Below are positions 1-5,580 of a DNA stretch of 5,580 nucleotides, one piece after another; position 1 is the first letter of the stretch, and every line of letters starts with the position of its first letter. The DNA is taken from the NCBI GenBank assembly GCA_021780705.1, contig JAJXYG010000266.1, positions 1 through 5,580 of the forward strand. The letters are read 5' to 3'. The notes beneath the pieces were generated by a model. It was given only the letters and a program-made list of their open reading frames with translations, did not search any database and was not told the DNA's origin. The position numbers were made by a program, and so were the translations under genes. The stretch comes from Bacteroidota bacterium (lineage in GTDB: Bacteria > Bacteroidota > Bacteroidia > Chitinophagales > Chitinophagaceae).

Positions 1-1
1 C

Positions 2-703
2 AAAAGGTACTGGCCCAAAAGCCATATGAAGGTCGTCCGGCAGATTCTTGGCTGGATGAGCAAGGGAGTCAGGATCTATTATGTAACCGGGAACCATGAC
101 GAGATGTTAAGAAAATTTGTGGGGCTTAAAATGGGATCCCTTCAAATCGTGAACAAGGTGGTGCTGCCCCTTTCCGATGGAAAGCGGGCCTGGTTATTTC
201 ATGGGGATGTGTTTGATGTGACCATGCAGCATTCCAAATGGCTTGCAAAACTGGGGGCCATAGGATACGATACCCTGATTCTGATTAATACTTTCGCAAA
301 TTTTATTTCAGAGAGGATATTCAGAAAGGGAAAACTGTCGCTTTCAAAAAAGATCAAAAACAGTGTAAAAAGTGCGGTCAAGTTCGTCAATAATTTTGAA
401 CAGACTGCTGCCGATATCGGGATATCCAATCACTATGATTTTGTAGTCTGCGGGCATATACACCAGCCCGAAATGCGGGTCATCTCCAATCACCACGGTT
501 CCATTCTGTACCTGAATTCAGGCGACTGGATTGAGAACCTTACCGCCCTTGAATATAATGAAGGGCAGTGGGAGATTTACAAGTATGATGAGACGCATTA
601 TGTAAGCCAGGTCAAAGAGCAGGAAGAGGATGAACCGGAACTGTCCAATAGTCAGCTTTTTTCCAATATGCTGGAAGAATTCAATCTCATGAGCCCTCAA
701 TGA
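2..703 (+). CDS. LpxH-like metallophosphoesterase (UDP-2,3-diacylglucosamine diphosphatase-like), 5' end missing
   Basis: The reading frame is open to the window edge, with eight codons (KRYWPKSH) before the first ATG at 26. That ATG is almost certainly internal, because family members have their first metal motifs (DxH and GD) upstream of this point. Counting from that Met, visible motifs are GNHD (22-25), HGD (59-61), GHIHQP (143-148) and NSGDWIEN (164-171). These are the calcineurin-like dinuclear metal ligands plus the C-terminal signature of LpxH-type enzymes. The roughly 80 residues between HGD and GHIHQP contain a basic helical stretch (about 96-120) that matches the lipid-binding cap of LpxH. 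The family hydrolyses UDP-2,3-diacylglucosamine to lipid X and UMP at the inner membrane during lipid A synthesis. The acidic C-terminal tail (about 197-225) looks lineage-specific. The gene overlaps the downstream glycosyltransferase by ATGA, so they are probably translationally coupled. I am sure of the fold. The substrate is less certain: Bacteroidota can carry several LpxH-like paralogues, and this one may act on another phospholipid or nucleotide lipid. Confidence 0.85.
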   Translation, partial: KRYWPKSHMKVVRQILGWMSKGVRIYYVTGNHDEMLRKFVGLKMGSLQIVNKVVLPLSDGKRAWLFHGDVFDVTMQHSKWLAKLGAIGYDTLILINTFANFISERIFRKGKLSLSKKIKNSVKSAVKFVNNFEQTAADIGISNHYDFVVCGHIHQPEMRVISNHHGSILYLNSGDWIENLTALEYNEGQWEIYKYDETHYVSQVKEQEEDEPELSNSQLFSNMLEEFNLMSPQ

Positions 704-1788
704 AAATCCTCTACGCCATACAGGGAACCGGAAACGGCCATATCAGCAGGGCCAGGGACATTATTCCGATTCTGGCCGAAAAGGGAACCCTGGATGTGCT
801 GGTAAGCGGAACCCAGGCTGATGTGGATTTGGGATATCCCATTAAATACCGGTTTAAAGGGATGAGTTTCATTTTCGGCAAGCGGGGTGGGGTGGATATG
901 GTATCGACCTACCGGAAGACCAAATTAAAAAGATTTTTTAGCGAAATAAGGAGCCTTCCGGTGGAAGACTATGACCTGATCCTCAATGATTTTGAGCCAA
1001 TCAGCGCCTGGGCTTGCAAATATTACCATATGGAATGCATCGGGCTGAGCCACCAGGCAGCCGTACTTAGCAAAAAGAGCCCGCAGCCCAAGTCGGCAGA
1101 TCTTTTGGGGAAATCCATCCTTAAGAACTACGCCCCTGTTACCAAAAAATACGGCTTTCATTTTGGGGCATATGGCAAAAAGATCTATACCCCCGTTATC
1201 CGGGAGTCCATCCGCAACGCCTCAAATCGAAAGGGAACCCATTTCACAGTGTACCTCCCTGCCTATTCAGACAAAAAGATACTGGCAGTCCTCAGTCAGA
1301 TTAAAGAGGTGGAGTGGCAGGTATTTTCCAAGCACTCATCCACTGCTTACCGCCACCAAAATGTCCATATTCAACCTATCCAAAATGAAGCCTTCATCGA
1401 AAGTCTGGTAAGCGGAGCCGGGGTCTTTTGCGGTGCAGGTTTTGAAACCCCTGCTGAGGCGCTTTTCCTTCAAAAGAAATTAATGGTGATCCCCATGAAG
1501 GGCCAGTACGAACAGCAGTGTAATGCCGCGGCATTGAAGAAAATGGGGGTTCAGGTAATCAAAAAGCTTAAAAAATCCAAAATAGAAAAAATTCGTAGCT
1601 GGGTGCAGGAAGGAAAGATTATTCCGGTGGACTATCCCAATATCACCCGGGAAATCATTGAACATATTCTGGAAAGACATGGAGCCTCCTTAATTCCCCC
1701 AACCGCGATCCCCGTGATACCCGCTTCCGGGGAAAGGAAGGTTCGGCATATCAAACTCGGCAGGATGTTGCATCAAATCACCGGATGA
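700..1788 (+). CDS. MurG/GT28-like glycosyltransferase (GT-B fold), acceptor unknown
   Basis: The 362-residue protein has a two-domain GT-B layout. The N-terminal half opens with MKILYAIQGTGNGHISRARD, where the glycine-rich loop (9-14) plus His14 resembles the GGTGGH loop of MurG. It continues with DLILNDFEP (92-100) and LSHQAAVL (116-123). The C-terminal half carries the expected nucleotide-sugar-binding segment CGAGFETPAEAL (244-255), followed by IPMKGQYEQQ (264-273) and NAAALKKMG (275-283), as in GT28 and the related Glyco_trans_1_3 family. There is no signal peptide or transmembrane segment. Two basic patches (72-78 and 288-298) could dock it on the inner face of the cytoplasmic membrane, which fits a lipid acceptor. 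A proline-rich, basic tail (about 330-352) follows the catalytic fold. The start is supported by the ATGA overlap with the LpxH-like gene. Donor and acceptor cannot be read from the sequence. It is not MurG itself, because the overall sequence and context differ from the murein cluster. The enzyme class is secure and the pathway is open. Confidence 0.83.
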   Translation: MKILYAIQGTGNGHISRARDIIPILAEKGTLDVLVSGTQADVDLGYPIKYRFKGMSFIFGKRGGVDMVSTYRKTKLKRFFSEIRSLPVEDYDLILNDFEPISAWACKYYHMECIGLSHQAAVLSKKSPQPKSADLLGKSILKNYAPVTKKYGFHFGAYGKKIYTPVIRESIRNASNRKGTHFTVYLPAYSDKKILAVLSQIKEVEWQVFSKHSSTAYRHQNVHIQPIQNEAFIESLVSGAGVFCGAGFETPAEALFLQKKLMVIPMKGQYEQQCNAAALKKMGVQVIKKLKKSKIEKIRSWVQEGKIIPVDYPNITREIIEHILERHGASLIPPTAIPVIPASGERKVRHIKLGRMLHQITG

Positions 1789-1795
1789 TTATTAC

Positions 1796-3172
1796 ATGAG
1801 AAAGGAAGATTTTGGAAAGGATTTTGTTTGGGGGGTGTCCACCGCCGCCTACCAGGTGGAAGGAGGCAGTGATTTACATCTGAAAGGCCCTTCTATCTGG
1901 GATACCTTTGTCAGGCGAAAGGGCAAAATTTTCCAGAACCAGACAGGGGATATCGCCTGCGATTTCTACAACCGTTATACCAAGGATATCAGCCTGATGG
2001 CTGCCATGAATATCAGCCATTACCGGTTTTCCATCGCCTGGAGCCGGATCCTTCCGGAAGGAATGGGTAAAGCCAGCCAGGAAGGAATCGATTTTTATAA
2101 CCGGGTAATAGATTTTTGTCTTTCACTCAATATTACTCCATGGGTTACCCTTTATCATTGGGACCTGCCACAAATGCTACAGGATAGAGGTGGATGGGAG
2201 AACCGGGAAATCATTTATTGGTTTGAAGAGTATGTGAAACTCTGCGTCAGAAGTTTTGGTGACCGGGTGTCCCAATGGATGGTACTCAACGAACCCATGG
2301 TCTTTACCGGGGCGGGGTACTTTCTGGGGGTTCATGCCCCTGGCCGCAAAGGGCTGAAAAGCTTTTTGGCCGCCACCCATCATGCAGCGCTTTGCCAGGC
2401 AAGGGGGGCAGCAGTAATCAAATCCCTTCAGAGCCATAGCCTGGTAGGAACCACCTTTTCCTGTTCCCATATCGAGCCTCATCATCACCGCGAAAGGGAC
2501 CTTGTGGCGGCGGCAAAAGTGGATGCCCTTTTAAACCGACTGTTCCTTGAGCCTTTATTGGGGATGGGGTATCCCACCGGAGAATTAAAGATCCTTCAAC
2601 GTATTGAAAAATTCATGAGGCAGGAAGATGAAAAATCCCTCTCCTTTCCCATGGATTTTATTGGGGTGCAGAATTATACCCGGGAAATTGTCACCCATGC
2701 CCCCTTCATGCCTTTTGTGAAGGCGAGGCTCATAAAGGCAGACCGCCGCAAGGTAGAGCGCACCCTGATGAACTGGGAGGTATATCCTGAGTCCGTCTAT
2801 CACATCCTGAAAAAATACAGTGCCTATCCGAATATGCCTCCGTTGATAGTTACGGAAAGCGGGGCTGCATTCGAGGATCAGGTGACCGATGGAGAGGTGC
2901 ATGATCCCAGGAGATTGCGATTTATCAGGGACGCAATTTCACAGGTAGGTAGGGCAAGACAAGAGGGGATCCGGGTGGAAGGATATTTTATTTGGACCTT
3001 CCTGGATAATTTTGAATGGGCGGAAGGATATTTCCCCCGGTTTGGACTGGTTCATGTGGATTTCAAGTCACAGCGCAGGATCCTGAAATCTTCCGGGAAA
3101 TGGTATGCCGCATTTTTGGAAAATGCTTCTGCGGAAGAATTATTGCCTCTCAAACAAGACGTTTCCTATTAA
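1796..3172 (+). CDS. Glycoside hydrolase family 1 beta-glycosidase (probable beta-glucosidase)
   Basis: At 458 residues this is a full-length, intact family 1 (beta/alpha)8 barrel. Landmarks in order are FVWGVSTAAYQVEGG (10-24, Gln20 contacts the sugar), TLYHWDLPQ (118-126), LNEP (164-167) with acid/base Glu166, GVQNYTR (290-296), VTESG (352-356) with nucleophile Glu354, and LDNFEWAEGYFPRFGLVHVD (403-422) with glycone-binding Glu407 and Trp408. Family 1 enzymes are retaining hydrolases that release terminal beta-linked glucose, galactose or fucose from oligosaccharides or glycosides. Exact specificity is not readable here. There is no signal peptide, so it should be cytoplasmic. The nucleophile motif is TESG rather than the commoner TENG, a conservative change that leaves the catalytic residue intact. 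The ATG lies 7 bases after the glycosyltransferase stop without a clear Shine-Dalgarno, and the barrel begins within ten residues, so this start fits the family. The stop is 4 bases from that of the convergent porin, which could supply its substrates. Confidence 0.95.
   Translation: MRKEDFGKDFVWGVSTAAYQVEGGSDLHLKGPSIWDTFVRRKGKIFQNQTGDIACDFYNRYTKDISLMAAMNISHYRFSIAWSRILPEGMGKASQEGIDFYNRVIDFCLSLNITPWVTLYHWDLPQMLQDRGGWENREIIYWFEEYVKLCVRSFGDRVSQWMVLNEPMVFTGAGYFLGVHAPGRKGLKSFLAATHHAALCQARGAAVIKSLQSHSLVGTTFSCSHIEPHHHRERDLVAAAKVDALLNRLFLEPLLGMGYPTGELKILQRIEKFMRQEDEKSLSFPMDFIGVQNYTREIVTHAPFMPFVKARLIKADRRKVERTLMNWEVYPESVYHILKKYSAYPNMPPLIVTESGAAFEDQVTDGEVHDPRRLRFIRDAISQVGRARQEGIRVEGYFIWTFLDNFEWAEGYFPRFGLVHVDFKSQRRILKSSGKWYAAFLENASAEELLPLKQDVSY
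3110..3126. repeat. Perfect 7-bp inverted repeat near the 3' end of the GH1 gene
   Basis: GCATTTT and AAAATGC flank a 3-base loop (TGG). An alternative outer pair, CCGCA at 3108-3112 and TGCGG at 3130-3134, could also form. It lies inside the coding region, about 45 bases before the GH1 stop and 50 bases beyond the porin stop. No U-run follows on either strand, so it is not a standard intrinsic terminator. It could still protect or pause the 3' ends of the two convergent transcripts. It may also be a by-product of the codons used. Confidence 0.4.
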
Positions 3173-3176
3173 TCTT

Positions 3177-4529
3177 TTACCATTGAAGGTGGAGCCTTAG
3201 ACCGTATAAAAATACAGACCCCCTGTCCCTGTTATAGCCGGGATTTTGAACCCATTGGTTGTCTTCTGTAATAAAGAGATACCTGTTGATCCTTGCCAGG
3301 TAGTATAGCTCTGTAATCGATTCTGAACCATAGTTAAGGTTTCCGTCACCAAGCAAAAAACCATCAAATCCCCTTTTCAGGAATTCCCGGTGGTCTCTGG
3401 AGATTCCATTAAATACTTCTGCCAACCCAATCTGGTCTTTCTTTCTGTGAAGAAAAGCAGCCTGCAGTAATAGCCCAGAACTCACCGATTGGTCAATTTC
3501 TGTAAAAGCCCAGGAGGCAAATTTTCCATCATTGCGGCTGGTCTTGAAAAATCCACTGATATGGTCAGATAGGTTTTGCTCAAAGTTGAAGGCATAGCCG
3601 TATTTGATTCCTCCGTAGGTTACTCCATTCTGGTTTCCGGAAATAATGGGCAGGTTGCTGCTGTCACCCTGGCTGACCTGGGCAAGGGTAGCAGCATATC
3701 CCGGGGCCATGGTATTGTTTCTGAACAGCAGGAGCCGGATGCCCCCCGGCCTAGTTCCATTCCACCGTCTTCCTACCTCAAGAGTAAGCCCCTGTGACTT
3801 CAGTATCCGGGTAATCATTTTTTTGCCGTTTGCCTCCCTGGGTTCCAGCACCCCTGATATTTTAAAATCCCAGGATGGGGTGATCCATTCCGCGATTACC
3901 CCGTAGGTATAACCTCTTACATTGGCAGCATAGTCCCAAGCTCCATTACTCATCAGGCTCCAATTCAAGAACTGTACCCTTGGGTCATGGCTATAGGAAT
4001 TATTGTCAAAAAAATCTGTATTGCTAAATTTTCCTGCGATGATTACGATACGGGAGTCAGCCTGTAGCCCGCCTATCTGGTTGACATCATCCGGGACAAG
4101 ATGGTAAGCCGAGTGGGTTAGAGGGAAGGTCTCCTGCCAATAAAGTCTGGCCAGGTACAAGGTGGGTATGGGGCTTCCGATCCGGTAGGTTTCTCCATTG
4201 GGGAAACCGGCCATGCCCCGGGTCGCGCTGATCCCACTTCCTCCTGAAAGCTCGGCATCTGCGATGACCTGCCCATTCGGAGAAATCCGCTTTGCGGCAA
4301 AGAAGGTGGAAGTAAGGGAAACCGCAGCGGGTTCGGCACCGTTTTTAAGGCTGTTAACCCCAGAATAAAGAGCGCGGAAGGCAGGATGCCCCTGAGCAAT
4401 GGCGGTGAGTTGGGCATGAAGGCTCCAGCTTCTTGAAGCCAGTGAATCTGTCTGCGCCTTGCAGGCATAGGAAAATAGCATAGTGAGGATGCCCGACCAC
4501 TTTAACATGCCCAAAATTACGCAACTCAT
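3177..4529 (-). CDS. OprB-family carbohydrate-selective porin, outer membrane
   Basis: From the ATG at 4529 the protein has 450 residues. It resembles Bacteroidota carbohydrate porins: LSGGSGISATRGMAGFPNGE (94-113), GKFSNTDFFDNNSYSHDP (166-183), the nearby FLNWSLMSNGAWDY (187-200), and a C-terminal region with ELYY (407-410), DNQWVQNPG (423-431) and YGLRLHLQW (442-450). Alternating beta-strand residues and a terminal aromatic (Trp) fit an outer-membrane barrel inserted by the BAM machinery. Family members let sugars diffuse across the outer membrane. The start is uncertain. The frame extends to a TTG at 4592, but that would give an unusually long leader. The ATG at 4529 gives a 25-residue signal sequence interrupted by Lys10. 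The ATG at 4508 gives a neat signal peptide (MLKWSGILTMLFSYACKA, cleaved before QTDS) and 443 residues. A dyad sits just upstream. The gene is convergent with the GH1 gene and about 195 bases downstream of the DUF3575 gene on the same strand. Confidence 0.9.
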   Translation of the reverse strand: MSCVILGMLKWSGILTMLFSYACKAQTDSLASRSWSLHAQLTAIAQGHPAFRALYSGVNSLKNGAEPAAVSLTSTFFAAKRISPNGQVIADAELSGGSGISATRGMAGFPNGETYRIGSPIPTLYLARLYWQETFPLTHSAYHLVPDDVNQIGGLQADSRIVIIAGKFSNTDFFDNNSYSHDPRVQFLNWSLMSNGAWDYAANVRGYTYGVIAEWITPSWDFKISGVLEPREANGKKMITRILKSQGLTLEVGRRWNGTRPGGIRLLLFRNNTMAPGYAATLAQVSQGDSSNLPIISGNQNGVTYGGIKYGYAFNFEQNLSDHISGFFKTSRNDGKFASWAFTEIDQSVSSGLLLQAAFLHRKKDQIGLAEVFNGISRDHREFLKRGFDGFLLGDGNLNYGSESITELYYLARINRYLFITEDNQWVQNPGYNRDRGSVFLYGLRLHLQW

Positions 4530-4542
4530 TCTTCTCAGGAAA
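4512..4542 (-). promoter_or_regulatory. Possible Bacteroidota-type promoter for the porin (weak)
   Basis: Read on the minus strand, TAATTTTG (4519 down to 4512) matches the Bacteroidota -7 consensus TAnnTTTG exactly. TTTC (4542 down to 4539) is one base off the -33 TTTG, with a 19-base spacer. The -33-like element sits in the centre of the dyad at 4535-4549. The predicted transcript would begin close to the ATG at 4508 and so be nearly leaderless. A short motif like this can occur by chance. Confidence 0.25.
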
Positions 4543-4549
4543 TTCCTGA
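4535..4549. repeat. 15-bp dyad just upstream of the porin starts
   Basis: TCAGGAAATTCCTGA is a perfect inverted repeat with 7-base arms around one central base. The loop is too short for an RNA hairpin, so if functional it would be a DNA site for a dimeric regulator. It lies 6 bases upstream of the ATG at 4529 (in minus-strand sense) and overlaps the possible -33 element. It falls inside the coding region only if the unlikely TTG start at 4592 is used. Confidence 0.4.
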
Positions 4550-4620
4550 AGGCAGGTATTCTTGGGTTAGGTACCTGGAAGCCATTTATCAAAATATTAA
4601 TTTCCCATTTTTAAAAAGCA

Positions 4621-4630
4621 CCTGATCAGG
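4621..4630. repeat. 10-bp palindrome CCTGATCAGG in the porin upstream region
   Basis: This is a perfect palindrome. It uses the same CCTGA/TCAGG half-element as the dyad at 4535-4549, in the opposite arrangement, with the two centres about 83 bases apart. A related palindrome, CAGGATCCTG (3076-3085), occurs inside the GH1 coding region, so sequences of this sort also arise by chance here. A regulatory role is only a possibility. Confidence 0.25.
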
Positions 4631-4724
4631 CCAACAGAATGGAATGGTCTGTATTACCAAAAGGAGAAGGCGCGGTCATTAGAAACTGTCCAGTTCCTTC
4701 GATGTGAGGCAACCATTTCGGAAT

Positions 4725-5489
4725 CTAAAACCGAAACCCGATACAAAGCCCGCTTCTAATTCCCGCCCACGGACCCGAGAAACTGAGTTTGGCTCCATTG
4801 GCATCTACCGTACTGCTGGTTTTTACTATGGGGATATTCAGGCCATCCAGGCTTGATTTCAAAGCAGACTGCTCTGAGGCGGAAAGGGTAGTATGGCCGC
4901 TGATGCTGCCGGAGGATGATCCATAATTGGGTCCTATTATGTGGAGATCCAGGTATACTGATTTTCCGATATTCCACTGAGCTCCCAGCATGAATCCTCC
5001 CGTGATGGAATTTACACTTCCATTAAGTTGAATGGTTTTGTTGACATTGCTGTCTGTATAGTTATAGGGAAGGCTTGCGCTATAATGGGCGAAGCTTGCG
5101 AAAAGGGAGACGTAGAAACCGTGAAAGGCACCTTTTCGGCTGAAGTAAAACCTTATTTCGGGCATTACGGCATAATTGCCCACTTTGAAATTATCGATTT
5201 GAGCCTTGGCAGTAGAATCCTTGATGGAACTCCTGAAACTCTTTTCAAAGGGAAGCAAGCCGTCGGGCATTAGTCTTGCAGTAAGACCCACGGTGGTTTT
5301 GCGGGTAATTTGCCTTTGATAGTTTAAGGAGAAGTTTTTTAGAGGAAGTGCAAAAAGATTGATTTCCACCATATTCTTGTGTACCGATGCTTTCTGGGAA
5401 TTGTCATCTGCGCTGACTGTGTCACTTTGTGCTTTCACTATGGGAAGGGTGCTGAACAAGATCAGGACCGAGAAAATAAGCTTTTTCAT
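4725..5489 (-). CDS. DUF3575-family outer-membrane beta-barrel protein
   Basis: The 254-residue protein begins with a clear signal peptide (MKKLIFSVLILFSTLPIVKA, cleaved before QSD). The mature part starts with a short Ser/Asp/Lys-rich linker (21-38). Family landmarks follow: NLFALPLKNFSLNYQRQI (44-61), VMPEIRFYF (108-116), KGAFHGFYVSLFASF (119-133), GGFMLGAQWNIGKSVYLDL (164-182), IIGPNYGSSSG (184-194) and a closing GPWAGIRSGLCIGFRF (239-254). The final strand ends in Phe, the usual signal for outer-membrane insertion. DUF3575 proteins are small barrels common in Bacteroidota with no established function. The segment at about 195-235 (Ser/Thr-rich, without strand character) is probably an extracellular loop or plug. 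The start is secure from the signal peptide and an A-rich leader (CATAAAAT) typical of the phylum, with no Shine-Dalgarno. A structural or envelope role is likely; transport is possible but unproven. Confidence 0.87.
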   Translation of the reverse strand: MKKLIFSVLILFSTLPIVKAQSDTVSADDNSQKASVHKNMVEINLFALPLKNFSLNYQRQITRKTTVGLTARLMPDGLLPFEKSFRSSIKDSTAKAQIDNFKVGNYAVMPEIRFYFSRKGAFHGFYVSLFASFAHYSASLPYNYTDSNVNKTIQLNGSVNSITGGFMLGAQWNIGKSVYLDLHIIGPNYGSSSGSISGHTTLSASEQSALKSSLDGLNIPIVKTSSTVDANGAKLSFSGPWAGIRSGLCIGFRF

Positions 5490-5580
5490 ATTTTATGGAT
5501 TAGTAATTGAATGCTGAGTGAGATAACGTAAAAAGCCCGGTATTGTTGTGTTTTGAGGCACTTCAGGTTGCGGCTCATCC
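5490..5580. other. Upstream region of the DUF3575 gene, with a possible 3' end of another minus-strand frame
   Basis: These bases precede the DUF3575 start on the minus strand. The last stretch before the ATG is A-rich. No promoter with both -33 and -7 elements is convincing; TACGTTAT (5531 down to 5524) is only a partial -7 match. One minus-strand frame is open from the window edge and stops in an ATGA overlap with the DUF3575 start. With the ATG at 5578 it encodes 30 residues. I do not recognise it and cannot say whether it is translated. Confidence 0.3.

Larger units (their letters stand above)
4530..4724. other. Non-coding spacer between the DUF3575 gene and the porin gene
   Basis: About 195 bases hold no convincing gene on either strand. 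The part nearest the porin (up to 4592) is open in the porin frame but reads like leader rather than protein. The spacer contains the 15-bp dyad at 4535-4549, an A/T palindrome TTTTTAAAAA at 4608-4617 and a palindrome CCTGATCAGG at 4621-4630. Only a weak stem (AACTG, 2-base loop, CAGTT) follows the DUF3575 stop on the minus strand, without a T-run, so I see no clear terminator for that gene. Read-through into the porin gene is possible. Confidence 0.6.

Noticed and set aside
26..28. ATG at 26 as the true start of the metallophosphoesterase
   Set aside because: The frame is open upstream to the window edge with family-like residues (KRYWPKSH), and the protein from this ATG lacks the first two metal-binding motifs. 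The gene is cut by the window.
3110..3126. Hairpin at the end of the GH1 gene as an intrinsic terminator
   Set aside because: No T-run follows on either strand, the stem is A/T-rich, and it lies within the coding region.
3576..3906. Two overlapping plus-strand frames inside the porin gene
   Set aside because: They are antisense to conserved porin coding sequence, overlap each other in different frames, and their products resemble no family.
4612..4640. Sigma-54-like site on the minus strand (TTGGCCTGATCAGGTGC)
   Set aside because: The GG and GC elements are 11 bases apart instead of the required 10, and the rest of the consensus is poor.
4629..4662. TTTTGG and TCTGTTGG on the minus strand as a -33/-7 promoter pair for the porin
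   Set aside because: The spacing is acceptable, but the -7 element matches only four of six conserved positions and lacks the TA start.
5028..5273. Plus-strand open frame of 81 codons inside the DUF3575 gene
   Set aside because: It lies antisense to a well-supported gene with a signal peptide and family motifs, and its product shows no recognisable features.
5521..5560. CCGGGC followed by TTTTT on the minus strand as a terminator of an upstream gene
   Set aside because: No matching GCCCGG arm lies upstream within the window, so no stable stem can be drawn.

Overview
The window reads as an ordinary chromosomal stretch of a Gram-negative Bacteroidota bacterium. I infer this from a DUF3575-type outer-membrane protein, an OprB-like porin of the type found in that phylum, the absence of clear Shine-Dalgarno sequences before the starts, and an A-rich leader before one start. 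Base composition is moderate and looks even throughout. I see no tRNA, rRNA, CRISPR array, transposase or integrase. The genus cannot be fixed from this sequence.

Layout. Plus strand, 2-3172: three tightly packed genes in one probable operon. They are an LpxH-like metallophosphoesterase (its 5' end lies outside the window), a MurG/GT28-like glycosyltransferase joined to it by a 4-base ATGA overlap, and a glycoside hydrolase family 1 beta-glycosidase that starts 7 bases after the glycosyltransferase stop. Minus strand, 5489-3177: a DUF3575 outer-membrane beta-barrel protein, then about 195 non-coding bases, then an OprB-family carbohydrate porin whose stop lies 4 bases from the stop of the family 1 hydrolase (tail to tail).

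How the genes may work together (inference). The phosphoesterase and glycosyltransferase are both expected at the inner face of the cytoplasmic membrane and could build a glycolipid or lipid A-related product. The family 1 enzyme has no signal peptide and should act in the cytoplasm on beta-linked disaccharides or glycosides. The convergent porin could bring such sugars across the outer membrane. The DUF3575 protein is a second cell-surface barrel of unknown role.

No clearly new system is visible. The items most worth a second look are the unassigned lipid-phosphatase/glycosyltransferase pair, the start and control region of the porin (a dyad and a possible Bacteroidota-type promoter next to the best signal-peptide start), the lack of terminator space between the convergent genes, and a possible small reading frame that overlaps the start of the DUF3575 gene.
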